In this document: positions 42,632 to 52,274 of the stretch, one piece after another
Layout of the letters: each line of letters opens with the position of its first letter
How positions within the stretch are numbered: position 1 is the first letter of the stretch
Assembly (NCBI GenBank): GCA_947378965.1
Contig: CANCMG010000008.1
Span: 1-64,000, forward strand
Source: Alcaligenaceae bacterium
Lineage (GTDB): Bacteria; Pseudomonadota; Gammaproteobacteria; Burkholderiales; Burkholderiaceae_B
Direction of reading: 5' to 3'
DNA: 64,000 bases
The notes under the pieces: model-generated
Database searches by the model: none
Told to the model about the DNA's origin: nothing
Seen by the model: the letters and a program-made list of their open reading frames with translations, nothing else
Made by a program: the position numbers and the translations under genes

Positions 42632-43650
42632 TTGATGCACTGGCTGCCTCGTTGGGCCTAAGCGCGAGCCATCCTGCGTTCTGGATGCCTTTGCTGATGA
42701 TGGCCTTGCTCTTTGTTTTAATCGTTGGCGCAGCTCTTTTTGATGGCTTCGATATTGGGGTTGGGGTCTTGGTGCTTTTGGCGCCTCAACAATCACGTTC
42801 GCAGTTGATGGTTGTCTTAAGCCCTTTGCGTGATGCCAATGGTTTTTGGTTGTTATTGGCGCTTGGGTTGTTTTTGACGGCGTTTCCGATGGCGTGGGGT
42901 GCAGTGCTTGGGGCGCTTTATGTGCCAATGTCGTTGACGATGATTGGCGTCATGCTGCGTAGTGTGGCGTTTGAGTTTCGCATTCGGGCAGCGAGCGACA
43001 AGCGCGGTCGCTGGATCGCTTTGTTTTGGCTGGGCTCGCTGTTAACTGCGCTGGGTCATGGCGCTTTAATGTCGCAACTTGTATTAGGCGCTAAAGAAGA
43101 TGCTCCGGCTGTATGGTTTACCGGTTTCATTGCGCTCTGTGCTGTGGCTGGCTATGGTTTGCTAGGTGCCTGCTGGTTGGTGATGCGTTTGCAAAATGAT
43201 TTGCAGTTATTTGCTGCGCACTGGGCGCGTCACGCGATTCGCTGGGCTGCCGCCGGCATGGTCGCGGTCTCGATCGCCTTGGGTTTGGCAAACCCAGCGA
43301 TTTTTTATAAATGGAGTAGTACCACGAATCTTGTCATGGCGGCCCCGATTTGGTTGCTGATGTTGGTGTGTTTTGTGGGCATCGACATGAGTCTGAGTCG
43401 AGTGGTACAGCCGCGCTACCAACATTTGGTGTGGCTACCCTTTACTTTGTGTTTGATTTTATTTTGCGCAATGCTCAGCGGCCTAACGTACAGCATGTTT
43501 CCGTTTGTGGTGCTTGACAATCTTACGCTGTGGGATGCTGCGGCGGCCCCAGGTTCGTTGCAACTGGTGTTGGCCGCCACGGTCGTGGTGTTGCCGATCA
43601 TGGTGATTTTTAATCTGATGACGTACCGGGGTTTGTTTGGTCGCGCTTAA
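42628..43650 (+). CDS. divergent cytochrome bd oxidase subunit II-like protein
   Basis: The 340-residue protein has about eight or nine membrane helices and the CydB landmarks ALFDGFDIGVGVL (residues about 36-48), SPLRDANGFWLLL (replacing the usual WDGNEVW element) and FPMAWGAVLG. Its ATG overlaps the subunit I stop by four bases. The stop codon shares TTAA with the stop of the convergent histidine kinase gene. It should form a heterodimer with the preceding protein. Confidence 0.85.
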   Translation: MIDALAASLGLSASHPAFWMPLLMMALLFVLIVGAALFDGFDIGVGVLVLLAPQQSRSQLMVVLSPLRDANGFWLLLALGLFLTAFPMAWGAVLGALYVPMSLTMIGVMLRSVAFEFRIRAASDKRGRWIALFWLGSLLTALGHGALMSQLVLGAKEDAPAVWFTGFIALCAVAGYGLLGACWLVMRLQNDLQLFAAHWARHAIRWAAAGMVAVSIALGLANPAIFYKWSSTTNLVMAAPIWLLMLVCFVGIDMSLSRVVQPRYQHLVWLPFTLCLILFCAMLSGLTYSMFPFVVLDNLTLWDAAAAPGSLQLVLAATVVVLPIMVIFNLMTYRGLFGRA

Positions 43651-45221
43651 GGAGCGAGTGGTAAGCGAAGCTCGACCTTAAGTCCGCCATGATCAGCAGC
43701 CTGGTCGAGCGTGAGCGTACCGCCATGCGCGGCGGCGATCGCCTCGGCCAGCGCTAAGCCTAAGCCAACGTTACCCGTTCGTGTGCGCGCCTCGTCGAGT
43801 CGTACAAACGGCTTGAGCGCCTCGACACGCCGCTCGGGTGGGATGCCCGGGCCGTGATCTGTTACGGTGAGTACTGCCCAAGTGTCAATAGAGTTCAGAG
43901 AGACCTCGACGGGTGGCGCCCCATGATGTAGCGCGTTGCTGATTAAATTATCAAGCAGGCGCGAAAGCGCCGCGCCATCTGCGCTGACCATGAGCGGCGC
44001 GGGTGTACTCACCAAGACGACCTCATTGCGTGTGCCGCTCCAGTTGGCGACGCGTTCACTCACCCAGTCATTCAGCGCAAATCTCGCAAAATGATAAGTC
44101 GCTGGGTCAGAACCTCGCAGGTACTGAATAAATTGATCCACCATTTGCTGCATGTCTTGCAGGTCTTTGCGCATCCCGTCTTTGAGCGATGTGTCTTCGC
44201 TCATTTCGATGCGTAACCACATGCGCGATAGCGGTGCTTTCAGGTCATGAGGTAACCCTGCTAGCAGTGTGCGACGGGTGGCCTCTGATTGGCTCAGTGC
44301 TTCGAGCATGGCGTTAAAACGCTCACCTAGGCGTTTGATTTCGGCAGGGCCCCCAGGTTCAACGCGCGCGGGCTTTCCGGCAGCCAAACGGTTGGTTGCC
44401 TCGACTAAGTGCGTAATCGGTCGTGTGATGTGCCACGAAAACCATGCGGCTAGCAGCAGTAGCAGGGCAAGCCCGCTGAGCCACCAGATGATGAGCGAAG
44501 TGGCTAAAGGGGGGTCAATCCGATCCAGAGGGATGACCAGCCATTCACGATGGCGAGGTAATTCGGTTTCATTGGGTCGCGTGAGAGAAATATAGATCTC
44601 TGGAATGGGACCGCGTGACAGAGCCACACGGCTGTCCCCGCTTAAACGATTGTTCAAGCGTCCAATCAGCCGTGCAAGTCCACGCCTGACATCGTCCGAG
44701 GCAAACTGTTCGCGTGGTCCGGGTTTTACCGGCGCCAGTGCTTCGGGCTGCTCGGGTGCTGCAAGCGCGGCGGGGGACTCTTTCGGGGCAGCTGGAGCAA
44801 GAGGTGAGGCCTGGTCTGGCGGTCGAGGGCGAGTTGGCTGTGTATTGGGGGCCGAGCCGGGTGTGCGCGGAGCTTGCCCATCCCTTGGTTGGGGCATGCG
44901 CTTGGCCGCCTGTTCGTTTCTGGCGGCTCTGCGTTGAAGTCGAGCGTCGTTGGGCAACGGTTTAGACCACATCCGCCAATGTCCTTGAGAGGCCTGATGC
45001 ACGAACTCTGCTCGCTCAGGCGGGGGCACGTGTTCCATTGAGTACTGCAAAGTACGAATGGTCGTGGCGAGTAAGTCTAACGCCACGGTTTGAGCGTGAT
45101 CACGCTGGTAAATCGACACCAAATATAGGGTTGCGGCCTGACCAGCCAACACCATGGCAAGTACTAATAGCACCAGCCTAGAGCGAAACGACTGTGGCAG
45201 TAAAAACTTGAGCGGGTTCAC
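43647..45221 (-). CDS. sensor histidine kinase, EnvZ/CpxA-like
   Basis: The 524-residue kinase has an N-terminal membrane helix (LVLLVLAMVLAGQAATLYL), and a periplasmic part of about 215 residues with a long Pro/Ala-rich segment. A second helix, a HAMP domain, the H-box LLAGLPHDLKAPLSR with the phospho-accepting His, and an ATPase domain with LDNLISNALHHG, DHGPGIP and GLGLALAEAI follow. The GTG at 45221 overlaps the regulator stop by four bases (GTGA), so the pair is coupled. The signal is unknown. The periplasmic low-complexity stretch is unusual. Confidence 0.93.
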   Translation of the reverse strand: MNPLKFLLPQSFRSRLVLLVLAMVLAGQAATLYLVSIYQRDHAQTVALDLLATTIRTLQYSMEHVPPPERAEFVHQASQGHWRMWSKPLPNDARLQRRAARNEQAAKRMPQPRDGQAPRTPGSAPNTQPTRPRPPDQASPLAPAAPKESPAALAAPEQPEALAPVKPGPREQFASDDVRRGLARLIGRLNNRLSGDSRVALSRGPIPEIYISLTRPNETELPRHREWLVIPLDRIDPPLATSLIIWWLSGLALLLLLAAWFSWHITRPITHLVEATNRLAAGKPARVEPGGPAEIKRLGERFNAMLEALSQSEATRRTLLAGLPHDLKAPLSRMWLRIEMSEDTSLKDGMRKDLQDMQQMVDQFIQYLRGSDPATYHFARFALNDWVSERVANWSGTRNEVVLVSTPAPLMVSADGAALSRLLDNLISNALHHGAPPVEVSLNSIDTWAVLTVTDHGPGIPPERRVEALKPFVRLDEARTRTGNVGLGLALAEAIAAAHGGTLTLDQAADHGGLKVELRLPLAP

Positions 45222-45934
45222 GGCGAAAAGCGGTAGCCGGTACCCCAGACCGTTTGTATCCAACGAGGCTGTTTGGGGTCGTCTTCAAGCGCGCGACGCA
45301 AGCGCAGAATGGCAATATCGATGGCCCGATCATTACGCTCACCAGATTCGTCATCGCGAGCGAGTGTGAGTAGTCGTTCGCGCGAAAGAGGTTTGCCAGG
45401 GTTGCGAACTAAAGCTTCAAGCAGGTTGATTTCACCCCCAGTCAGCTTGACGACTTCAAGGCCGCGCAGCAGTTGGCGCATCACCGGATCAAATGTAAAG
45501 GCGCCAAACTGTACCGGTGCATTTTTGGTCAGGGCCGAGGCACCGCGCTTACGGCGCAGTACGGCTTGAATGCGGGCGAGCAATTCGCGTGGGTCAAACG
45601 GCTTGCCTACATAGTCATCGGCGCCGGCCTCAAGGCCGATAATGCGGTCAACGGATTCGTCGCGCGCGGTCAACAGAATGACAGGGATGTCTTCACCTTG
45701 CGTGCGCAGGGCGCGGCACGCCTCGGCCCCGTCACCCCCAGGCATCATGCGGTCAAGCACGATCAGTTCGGGGGCAAACCGTAAGATACGCGCAGCGAGA
45801 TCGGTCGCGTCAGGTGCAAGCAGGGTGTCAAAGCCATGCTTGTTCAGATAATCAGCGAGTAGTTGGCGCAGAGCAGGGTCGTCGTCGACCACTAAAATCT
45901 TGATGCGCGGTTCAGTGCCAGTTCGAGAGTCCAT
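45218..45934 (-). CDS. OmpR-family response regulator
   Basis: The 238-residue regulator has a receiver domain (ILVVDDDPALRQLL, phospho-Asp in ELIVLDRMMPGGDG, Lys in VGKPFDPREL). An OmpR-type winged helix follows, with SRERLLTLARDDESGERNDRAIDI and QTVWGTGYRFSP. The ATG at 45934 is preferred to a TTG at 45949. It is divergent from recQ. Targets are unknown. Confidence 0.94.
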   Translation of the reverse strand: MDSRTGTEPRIKILVVDDDPALRQLLADYLNKHGFDTLLAPDATDLAARILRFAPELIVLDRMMPGGDGAEACRALRTQGEDIPVILLTARDESVDRIIGLEAGADDYVGKPFDPRELLARIQAVLRRKRGASALTKNAPVQFGAFTFDPVMRQLLRGLEVVKLTGGEINLLEALVRNPGKPLSRERLLTLARDDESGERNDRAIDIAILRLRRALEDDPKQPRWIQTVWGTGYRFSP

Positions 45935-46040
45935 AGCTAGAGTGTGCAACGCGCCGCGATTTTGGGCAAGCGGCTTGAAATCAATTGAAATGATCTTCTG
46001 CGCGCGCGTGCACCCTGAGCCAATCCCCTACAATACCGGC

Positions 46041-47903
46041 ATGACAATGACGATTGATTCAAAGGCCAAATCTGGCGCCTCGCGGGTGCTGGCCACGGTG
46101 TTTGGCTATGAGTCGTTTCGTGGCGACCAACAGGCGATTGTCGAACACGTGATCGGCGGCGGTGATGCCTTGGTGCTGATGCCCACCGGCGCCGGAAAAT
46201 CCCTTTGTTATCAGGTGCCTGCGCTTGTGCGTTCGGGTGTTGGGATTGTGATTTCGCCCTTGATTGCCTTAATGCAGGATCAAGTCGATGCGCTCACAGA
46301 GCTGGGTGTTCGCGCAGCGTTTTTAAACTCGACCCAAGATTGGCAAGATTCGCGCGAGGTTGAGCAGGCTTTTTTGGCGGGCGAGCTTGATCTGTTGTAC
46401 GTGGCGCCCGAGCGTTTGCTGACCGATCGCTGTCTGCAATTGCTCTCGCGCGGCAAATTAGCCTTGTTTGCGATTGACGAGGCGCATTGCGTGTCGCAGT
46501 GGGGGCACGATTTCAGGCCAGAATATCTTGGCTTGTCGATGTTGCACGAGCGCTGGCCAAACGTACCGCGTGTTGCGCTCACAGCCACCGCCACTGATGT
46601 CACCCGTACCGAAATCGCAGAACGTCTTGCCTTGGGTGAGGCGCGCCATTTTGTAGCAAGCTTTGATCGCCCCAATATTCGCTATCACATCGTCGAAAAG
46701 CAAGAGGTGCGCAAGCAGTTGCTGCAATTATTGCGACAAGAACATGCCGGCGATGCGGGCATTGTGTATTGCTTGTCTCGCAACAAAGTGGATGAAACAG
46801 CCGAGTTTTTGTGCGCTCAGGGCATTGAGGCTTTACCCTACCACGCTGGGTTGGGGCCCGCGGTGCGTGCCAAAAATCAATCCAGATTTCTGCGCGAAGA
46901 CGGCATCGTGATGGTCGCAACAATTGCGTTTGGGATGGGGATTGACAAGCCCGATGTGCGGTTTGTGGCGCACATTGATATGCCTAAGTCGGTCGAGGGC
47001 TATTACCAAGAAACCGGCAGAGCCGGGCGTGACGGCATGCCGGCGACCGCCTGGCTGGCCTATGGGTTGCAAGATGTGGTGCAACAGCGCCGTATGATCG
47101 ACGAATCAAGCGGTGATGACTCGTTTAGGCGCCGCTTGGGCTCGCAGCTAGATGCCATGCTTGGCTTATGCGAAACCATTTCTTGCCGTCGCCAACGGTT
47201 GCTGCAATATTTCGGTCAAACGATGTCGGCCTGCGGCAATTGTGACAATTGTTTGGTGCCCCCTGAGGCGTGGGATGGCACCGTGGCTGCTCAAAAGATG
47301 TTGTCAACGATTTACCGGCTTTGGAAAGAGCGCGGCCAACGTTATGGAGCCGGTCATTTAATTGATATTCTGCGGGGCAAACAAACGCCGCGGGTGCTTG
47401 AACATGGTCACGGCTCGCTAACGGTGTTTGGGATCGGTCAGGATCTGTCTGAGCAAGCGTGGCGCAGTGTCTTGCGGCAGTTGCTCGCGCACAGTTTGCT
47501 GATGGTCGATCAAGAGGGCTATGGCACCCTCGCGCTCACCGATCAAAGTCGTGCAGTGTTAAAAGGCGAACGCACCTTGTTGCTGCGTCGCGAAGCCGAG
47601 CGCACGACCGAGCGCTCGGGTCGAGCTGGCGCCACACCTCGTAGCAAAGCCCCGCAATCAGATCTGCCGCTTGCAGCACAGCCGATTTTTGAGGCCTTGC
47701 GCAGTTGGCGTGCGGGCATTGCCCGCAGCCACGGTGTGCCTGCGTACGTGATTTTTCATGATGCCAGCCTGCGTGAGATTGCACTTGCCCGTCCCGACAG
47801 CCTTGAGGCGCTTTCGCACGTCAACGGGGTGGGCACAAAAAAACTCGAGTCTTACGGTGAGTCGATTTTGGCGTGCATTGCAGAGTTTGAAGACGCGAAT
47901 TGA
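46041..47903 (+). CDS. recQ: ATP-dependent DNA helicase RecQ
   Basis: The 620-residue helicase has motif I MPTGAGKSLCYQ, the DEAH box with FAIDEAHCVSQWGHDFRPEY, motif VI YYQETGRAGRDGMP, the zinc cysteines (SCRRQRLLQYFG and CGNCDNC), a winged helix and a C-terminal HRDC domain (HVNGVGTKKLESYG). It unwinds DNA in recombination and fork repair. The ATG at 46041 is chosen; a long upstream reading has no ribosome site. A TACAAT box lies about 13 bases before the start. Confidence 0.96.
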   Translation: MTMTIDSKAKSGASRVLATVFGYESFRGDQQAIVEHVIGGGDALVLMPTGAGKSLCYQVPALVRSGVGIVISPLIALMQDQVDALTELGVRAAFLNSTQDWQDSREVEQAFLAGELDLLYVAPERLLTDRCLQLLSRGKLALFAIDEAHCVSQWGHDFRPEYLGLSMLHERWPNVPRVALTATATDVTRTEIAERLALGEARHFVASFDRPNIRYHIVEKQEVRKQLLQLLRQEHAGDAGIVYCLSRNKVDETAEFLCAQGIEALPYHAGLGPAVRAKNQSRFLREDGIVMVATIAFGMGIDKPDVRFVAHIDMPKSVEGYYQETGRAGRDGMPATAWLAYGLQDVVQQRRMIDESSGDDSFRRRLGSQLDAMLGLCETISCRRQRLLQYFGQTMSACGNCDNCLVPPEAWDGTVAAQKMLSTIYRLWKERGQRYGAGHLIDILRGKQTPRVLEHGHGSLTVFGIGQDLSEQAWRSVLRQLLAHSLLMVDQEGYGTLALTDQSRAVLKGERTLLLRREAERTTERSGRAGATPRSKAPQSDLPLAAQPIFEALRSWRAGIARSHGVPAYVIFHDASLREIALARPDSLEALSHVNGVGTKKLESYGESILACIAEFEDAN

Positions 47904-47974
47904 TTTGAGATGACAGCGCACGGTATTGACGCACGAGTCATCGTGCGCATCGCCCGCCCGTCAGCGAGTCGTCG

Positions 47975-49039
47975 TCAGTCAAAAAGCTTTCCGTCTGCTG
48001 TCGTACTGGGTGGCTTTAAGCCCAAATGGCGCCAGGTGGTTTGCGTGGCCATGCGGCCGCGCGAGGTGCGTTGTAAATAGCCATGCTGAATCAGATACGG
48101 TTCGATTACGTCTTCGATGGTGTCGCGCTCTTCGCCAATGGCAGCAGCCAAGCTATCAACCCCAACGGGGCCGCCGTCAAACTTGTGAATGATGGCTTCA
48201 AGCAGCTTGCGATCCATCAAGTCTAAGCCTTGCGGGTCGACCTCAAGCATCGATAACGCGGCGTTGGCAACCGCTGAGTCAATCGTGCCATTGGCCTTGA
48301 CCTGCGCGTAGTCGCGCACACGGCGCAGCAAACGATTCGCGATACGTGGCGTGCCACGCGCGCGTCGGGCCACCTCAGCGGCTCCATCCGGAGTGATTGG
48401 CACTTGCAGCAAACCTGCACTGCGGGTGGCGATGCGGGTCAGTTCGTCGGGCGTATAAAACTCTAAGCGCGACACAATACCAAAACGATCACGTAATGGA
48501 TTGGTCAGCATCCCGGCGCGGGTTGTGGCCCCGATCAGGGTAAAGGGCTGCAAATCGAGTTTGACACTGCGTGCGGCGGGGCCTTCACCAATCAAAATAT
48601 CAATCTGAAAATCTTCAAGTGCGGGGTAGAGAATCTCTTCGACGACGGGTGATAAACGATGGATTTCATCAATGAACAACACGTCGTTGCGTTCAAGGTT
48701 GGTCAGCAACGCTGCCAAGTCACCTGGTCGCTCAAGTACGGGCCCAGAAGTTTGGCGCAAATTGACACCCATTTCGTGGGCGATGATGTGGGCTAGCGTT
48801 GTTTTACCCAGGCCTGGGGGGCCAAAGAGCAGGACGTGATCGAGCGACTCTTGGCGGTTGCGTGCCGCCGAGATAAATATTTGTAGTTGCTCGCGTACCC
48901 GTTGTTGGCCCACGTACTCTTGAAGCGCACGGGGGCGCAAGGCGCGTTCGATGGATTCTTCGTTGGGCGAAGTCGCCTGAGGGGCCACCAAACGAGTGGG
49001 TTCAGCACGAGAATTCAAAGAATCGGACTGTATAGCCAT
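47975..49039 (-). CDS. ruvB: Holliday junction branch migration ATPase RuvB
   Basis: The 354-residue AAA+ protein has Walker [14 protein letters not shown], Walker [22 protein letters not shown] and the C-terminal winged helix with TSRGRMAT. The ATG at 49039 starts the usual MAIQSDSL region. It is separated from ruvA and ruvC by a 5-kb plus-strand block, while the three are adjacent in many relatives. Confidence 0.96.
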   Translation of the reverse strand: MAIQSDSLNSRAEPTRLVAPQATSPNEESIERALRPRALQEYVGQQRVREQLQIFISAARNRQESLDHVLLFGPPGLGKTTLAHIIAHEMGVNLRQTSGPVLERPGDLAALLTNLERNDVLFIDEIHRLSPVVEEILYPALEDFQIDILIGEGPAARSVKLDLQPFTLIGATTRAGMLTNPLRDRFGIVSRLEFYTPDELTRIATRSAGLLQVPITPDGAAEVARRARGTPRIANRLLRRVRDYAQVKANGTIDSAVANAALSMLEVDPQGLDLMDRKLLEAIIHKFDGGPVGVDSLAAAIGEERDTIEDVIEPYLIQHGYLQRTSRGRMATQTTWRHLGLKPPSTTADGKLFD

Positions 49040-49138
49040 AAAAGTATGATCTTTAGTATCAGAATTGCAACTGGCGCAAAATCGCCTAGACAATCGTACA
49101 CTATCCCTTACGTTGATCCCCTATTTCAGAGAAAACTC

Positions 49139-50110
49139 ATGTCGCTTGTTTTACCTACTTATGATGATGTTGTTCGCGCTGCGGCCACCCTCAAGGGCGT
49201 GGCGCACCGTACCCCCGTGATGACCTCAGACACAGCAGATCGTCTGACTGGCGCAAAGCTGTACTTTAAGTGCGAAAACCTGCAGCGCATGGGGGCGTTC
49301 AAGTTCAGGGGCGGCTACAACGCCATTGCGAATTTGTCACCTGAACAGCGCCGTGCTGGAGTCTTGACCTATTCGTCTGGCAATCATGCGCAGGCGATTG
49401 CTTTGTCGGGCAAGTTACTAGGCGTTGCGACCACCATCATCATGCCGCACGACGCACCGGTGGCAAAAAAGGCTGCAACAGAAGGCTATGGCGCTACCGT
49501 CGTCTCCTATGACCGGTACAAAGAAGATCGTGAAGATGTGGCACGCGCGCTTCAACAAAAAACTGGCATGGTCATTATCCCCCCGTACGACCATCTTCAT
49601 GTGATTGCGGGCCAGGGCACCGCGGCTAAAGAGTTGATCGAAGACGTCGGTGAGCTGGATTATTTGCTGGTGTGTTTAGGTGGCGGTGGCTTGCTGGCAG
49701 GCAGTGCTTTGTCGGCCGCTGCCTTGAGTCCGAACTGCAAGGTCTATGGTGTCGAGCCCGAGGCGGGTAATGATGGTCAGCAATCGTTGCGTAAAGGCGA
49801 GGTCGTGCGCATCGAGCCGCCGCGCTCGATTGCCGATGGCGCCTTGACGCTGTACTTGGGTAAGCTGACCTTTGGCGTGATTCAACAAAAAGTCACTGAT
49901 ATTTTGACCGTCACCGACTCGCAGCTCGTTGACACCATGAAGTTCTTTGGCGAGCGGATGAAAATCGTCGTTGAACCGACTGGTTGCTTGGGCGCCGCCG
50001 CGGTGATGCATGGGGCCTTAGCTGTGCCCCCCGGCGCACGCGTGGGCGTGATTTTGAGTGGTGGTAATGTAGACTTGAAATCCTATGCGGGCTTTATTAC
50101 GCAGGCTTGA
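49139..50110 (+). CDS. PLP-dependent threonine/serine dehydratase family enzyme
   Basis: The 323-residue catabolic-type enzyme carries the PLP Lys in MGAFKFRGGYNA (near residue 60), the substrate loop SSGNHAQAIAL and the glycine phosphate loop LGGGGLLAGS. It lacks the C-terminal regulatory domain of biosynthetic IlvA. Relatives are threonine dehydratase, serine racemase and hydroxyaspartate ammonia-lyase, which cannot be told apart here. The ATG at 49139 is used. The next start lies 18 bases beyond its stop. Confidence 0.9.
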   Translation: MSLVLPTYDDVVRAAATLKGVAHRTPVMTSDTADRLTGAKLYFKCENLQRMGAFKFRGGYNAIANLSPEQRRAGVLTYSSGNHAQAIALSGKLLGVATTIIMPHDAPVAKKAATEGYGATVVSYDRYKEDREDVARALQQKTGMVIIPPYDHLHVIAGQGTAAKELIEDVGELDYLLVCLGGGGLLAGSALSAAALSPNCKVYGVEPEAGNDGQQSLRKGEVVRIEPPRSIADGALTLYLGKLTFGVIQQKVTDILTVTDSQLVDTMKFFGERMKIVVEPTGCLGAAAVMHGALAVPPGARVGVILSGGNVDLKSYAGFITQA

Positions 50111-50127
50111 GTCTCTTTGGGGGTTGT

Positions 50128-51048
50128 ATGCGCATTTTGGCAATTGGTGGGGCAGGATTTATTGGGCGGCAAGTGGTGGGCCGCCTGGTGGCCCAGGGGC
50201 ATGTTGTCCACGTACCGACTCGCCAGTTTCAGCATGGTCGCGAACTGTTAGTGCACCCAACGGTTACCGTGATGCAAGCCGATATTCACGACGACGCCAC
50301 GCTAGAGCGGTTAGTGGCGGGTTGTGATGTGGTGATGAATTTCGTTGGTATTTTGCATAGCCGCGAGGGGCAGCCTTACGGTGCCGACTTTGATCGTGCG
50401 CATGTGCAATTACCCCGCCGCATCGCCCAGGCGTGCCGTACACATCAGGTCAAGCGCTTTATTCATCTCAGTGCCTTGGGGGCTGATTTGCAAGGCCCAA
50501 GCGGGTATTTACGCTCAAAGGCAGCGGGCGAACAAGCGATTCGCAACACCTACGCCAATCCAGGGGTGGGCGATTTCACGATCTTTAGGCCTTCGGTGGT
50601 GTTTGGGCCTGAAGACAAATTTATGAATATGTTTGCGCAGTTGGCGCGCTTCTTGTTTGTGTTGCCGATTGCGGGCGCACGCGCAAAAATGCAGCCAGTG
50701 TATGTAGGAGATGTGGCAAGCGCCGTCATGAACGTGTTGAACCTGCCCGCAGCGGCCAACCAGACGTATGATTTGGCTGGCCCTCGCACCTACTCACTTG
50801 GCGAACTGGTCAAGCTCGCCGCGCTCTGGAGCGGCCACCCCAGAGTGGTGATTGAGTTGCCGATGGCGCTCGGGCGCGTACAAGCGTTCGTGTTCGAATG
50901 CTTGCCAGGCGAACCGCTGCTGTCGCGAGATAATTTAGCGTCGTTATCGGTCGACAATGTCAGCGTCGAACCGATGGCTGCCGATTTAAAGTTGGTGGCA
51001 ACACCGCTTGAGTCTGTCGCGCCAATTTATTTAAAGCCTGCCACGTGA
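50128..51048 (+). CDS. NDUFA9-like NAD(P)-binding SDR protein
   Basis: The 306-residue atypical SDR has the N-terminal ILAIGGAGFIGRQVV and the NDUFA9-family elements VVMNFVGILHS, HLSALGAD and RPSVVFGPEDKFMN. In mitochondria the homologue is a complex I accessory subunit; the bacterial role is not settled. It is a single protein with no membrane segment. Confidence 0.88.
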   Translation: MRILAIGGAGFIGRQVVGRLVAQGHVVHVPTRQFQHGRELLVHPTVTVMQADIHDDATLERLVAGCDVVMNFVGILHSREGQPYGADFDRAHVQLPRRIAQACRTHQVKRFIHLSALGADLQGPSGYLRSKAAGEQAIRNTYANPGVGDFTIFRPSVVFGPEDKFMNMFAQLARFLFVLPIAGARAKMQPVYVGDVASAVMNVLNLPAAANQTYDLAGPRTYSLGELVKLAALWSGHPRVVIELPMALGRVQAFVFECLPGEPLLSRDNLASLSVDNVSVEPMAADLKLVATPLESVAPIYLKPAT

Positions 51049-51210
51049 CGCGAAGTCCTGAGCGGGCGTTCACTGAGTCACAAAAAGGGAAGCGCTCACT
51101 TAGGTTTAATGCCTGCGATGGGCGCAGAACAGAGAAAGAATTTGCGGTGGTGGCATCCCTTTGAGTACGATTGCAAAAATCACTTCATCACAAAACGAGA
51201 CAATACAAAC

Positions 51211-52230
51211 ATGGCAACGGTTAAACAAGGTAAAGCTTTAAATATCAAAGAATCACGTATCCTGATCGCTGGGGCTGCTAGCCTAGTGGGTTCGCACACT
51301 GCTGATTTGTTACTCAAAGAAGGCGCGCGCGAGGTTTTGCTGCTCGATAACTTCTCGTTTGGCTCAATGGATGCCATTGCGCACTTACAAAATGATCCGC
51401 GCATCAAAATCGTGCGTGCAGATTTGATGCGCTTGCCTGAGTTGTTGGATGCGACCAAAGGCGTTGACGGCGTAGTGCATCTGGCCGCCTACATGACGTT
51501 AGGGTTTTCACAAACGCCCTGGCAAGCGGTTGATGTCAATATCCGCGGCGCGCAAAATATGCTCGAAGCCTGCCGTGTCAATCAAGTTAAAAAAATTGTC
51601 TTCGCGTCGTCGAATGCGGTGTATGGCTATGGCACGGGGATCAAGGGTGCCTTGCACGAAGAGACTCCCTTTTATTCTGTCGGTGCACCGCCCGCCGCGA
51701 TTTTGTACGGCGCTTCAAAAATTATGGGCGAGCAGTTGTGTCGCCACTACCACCAAAGCGCAGGTCAGGATTACGTGGTCTTGCGTTATTCAACCGTATA
51801 TGGCGAGCGTCAACACTATCGTGCTGCCAACTCGCTTTACATCATGGAAACCTACGACCTTGTCCGCAAGGGTCAAGCGCCAGTGTTGCCTGGTGACGGC
51901 ACTGACACCAAGCACTTTGTGCATGTCTCAGACGTTGCGCGTGCCAATCTGGCAGCCTTACAAAGCACAGCGACCGATGTGGCGGTCAACGTCTCTGGCC
52001 CAGCCCCCATCACGACGGGCGAGCTGGTCCAATTGGTTCTTGAGTATTGCAAAAGCTCGCTTAAACCAGAGATTCGTCCAGATCCACCGGGCAAAGTTCG
52101 CTTAACCTCAGGTGGTGCGTTTCATATCCCGCACGACAAAGCCGGCGAGGTGATTGGCTGGAAACCAGTCGTCACCATGAAAGAGGGTGTGACGCGTTTG
52201 TTGGCATGGCTTGAGCAACAAAACAAATAA
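51211..52230 (+). CDS. NAD-dependent epimerase/dehydratase (extended SDR)
   Basis: The 339-residue protein has ILIAGAASLVGSHTADLL, the active-site region VFASSNAVYGYG and LYGASKIMGEQ with the YxxxK pair. It resembles nucleotide-sugar epimerases, yet no sugar genes lie nearby. Two Bug receptors follow, so it may belong to a catabolic group. The ATG at 51211 begins the family N-terminus; a reading from 51109 adds 34 unrelated residues. Confidence 0.9.
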   Translation: MATVKQGKALNIKESRILIAGAASLVGSHTADLLLKEGAREVLLLDNFSFGSMDAIAHLQNDPRIKIVRADLMRLPELLDATKGVDGVVHLAAYMTLGFSQTPWQAVDVNIRGAQNMLEACRVNQVKKIVFASSNAVYGYGTGIKGALHEETPFYSVGAPPAAILYGASKIMGEQLCRHYHQSAGQDYVVLRYSTVYGERQHYRAANSLYIMETYDLVRKGQAPVLPGDGTDTKHFVHVSDVARANLAALQSTATDVAVNVSGPAPITTGELVQLVLEYCKSSLKPEIRPDPPGKVRLTSGGAFHIPHDKAGEVIGWKPVVTMKEGVTRLLAWLEQQNK

Positions 52231-52274
52231 GGCAAAAAGCCAACACCATCCGGCTTTACGTTAAAGGATTTCAG

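Noticed and set aside
47930-47947. Bidirectional terminator between recQ and ruvB
   Set aside because: The stem CGCACGA/TCGTGCG is good but no T-run follows on either strand.
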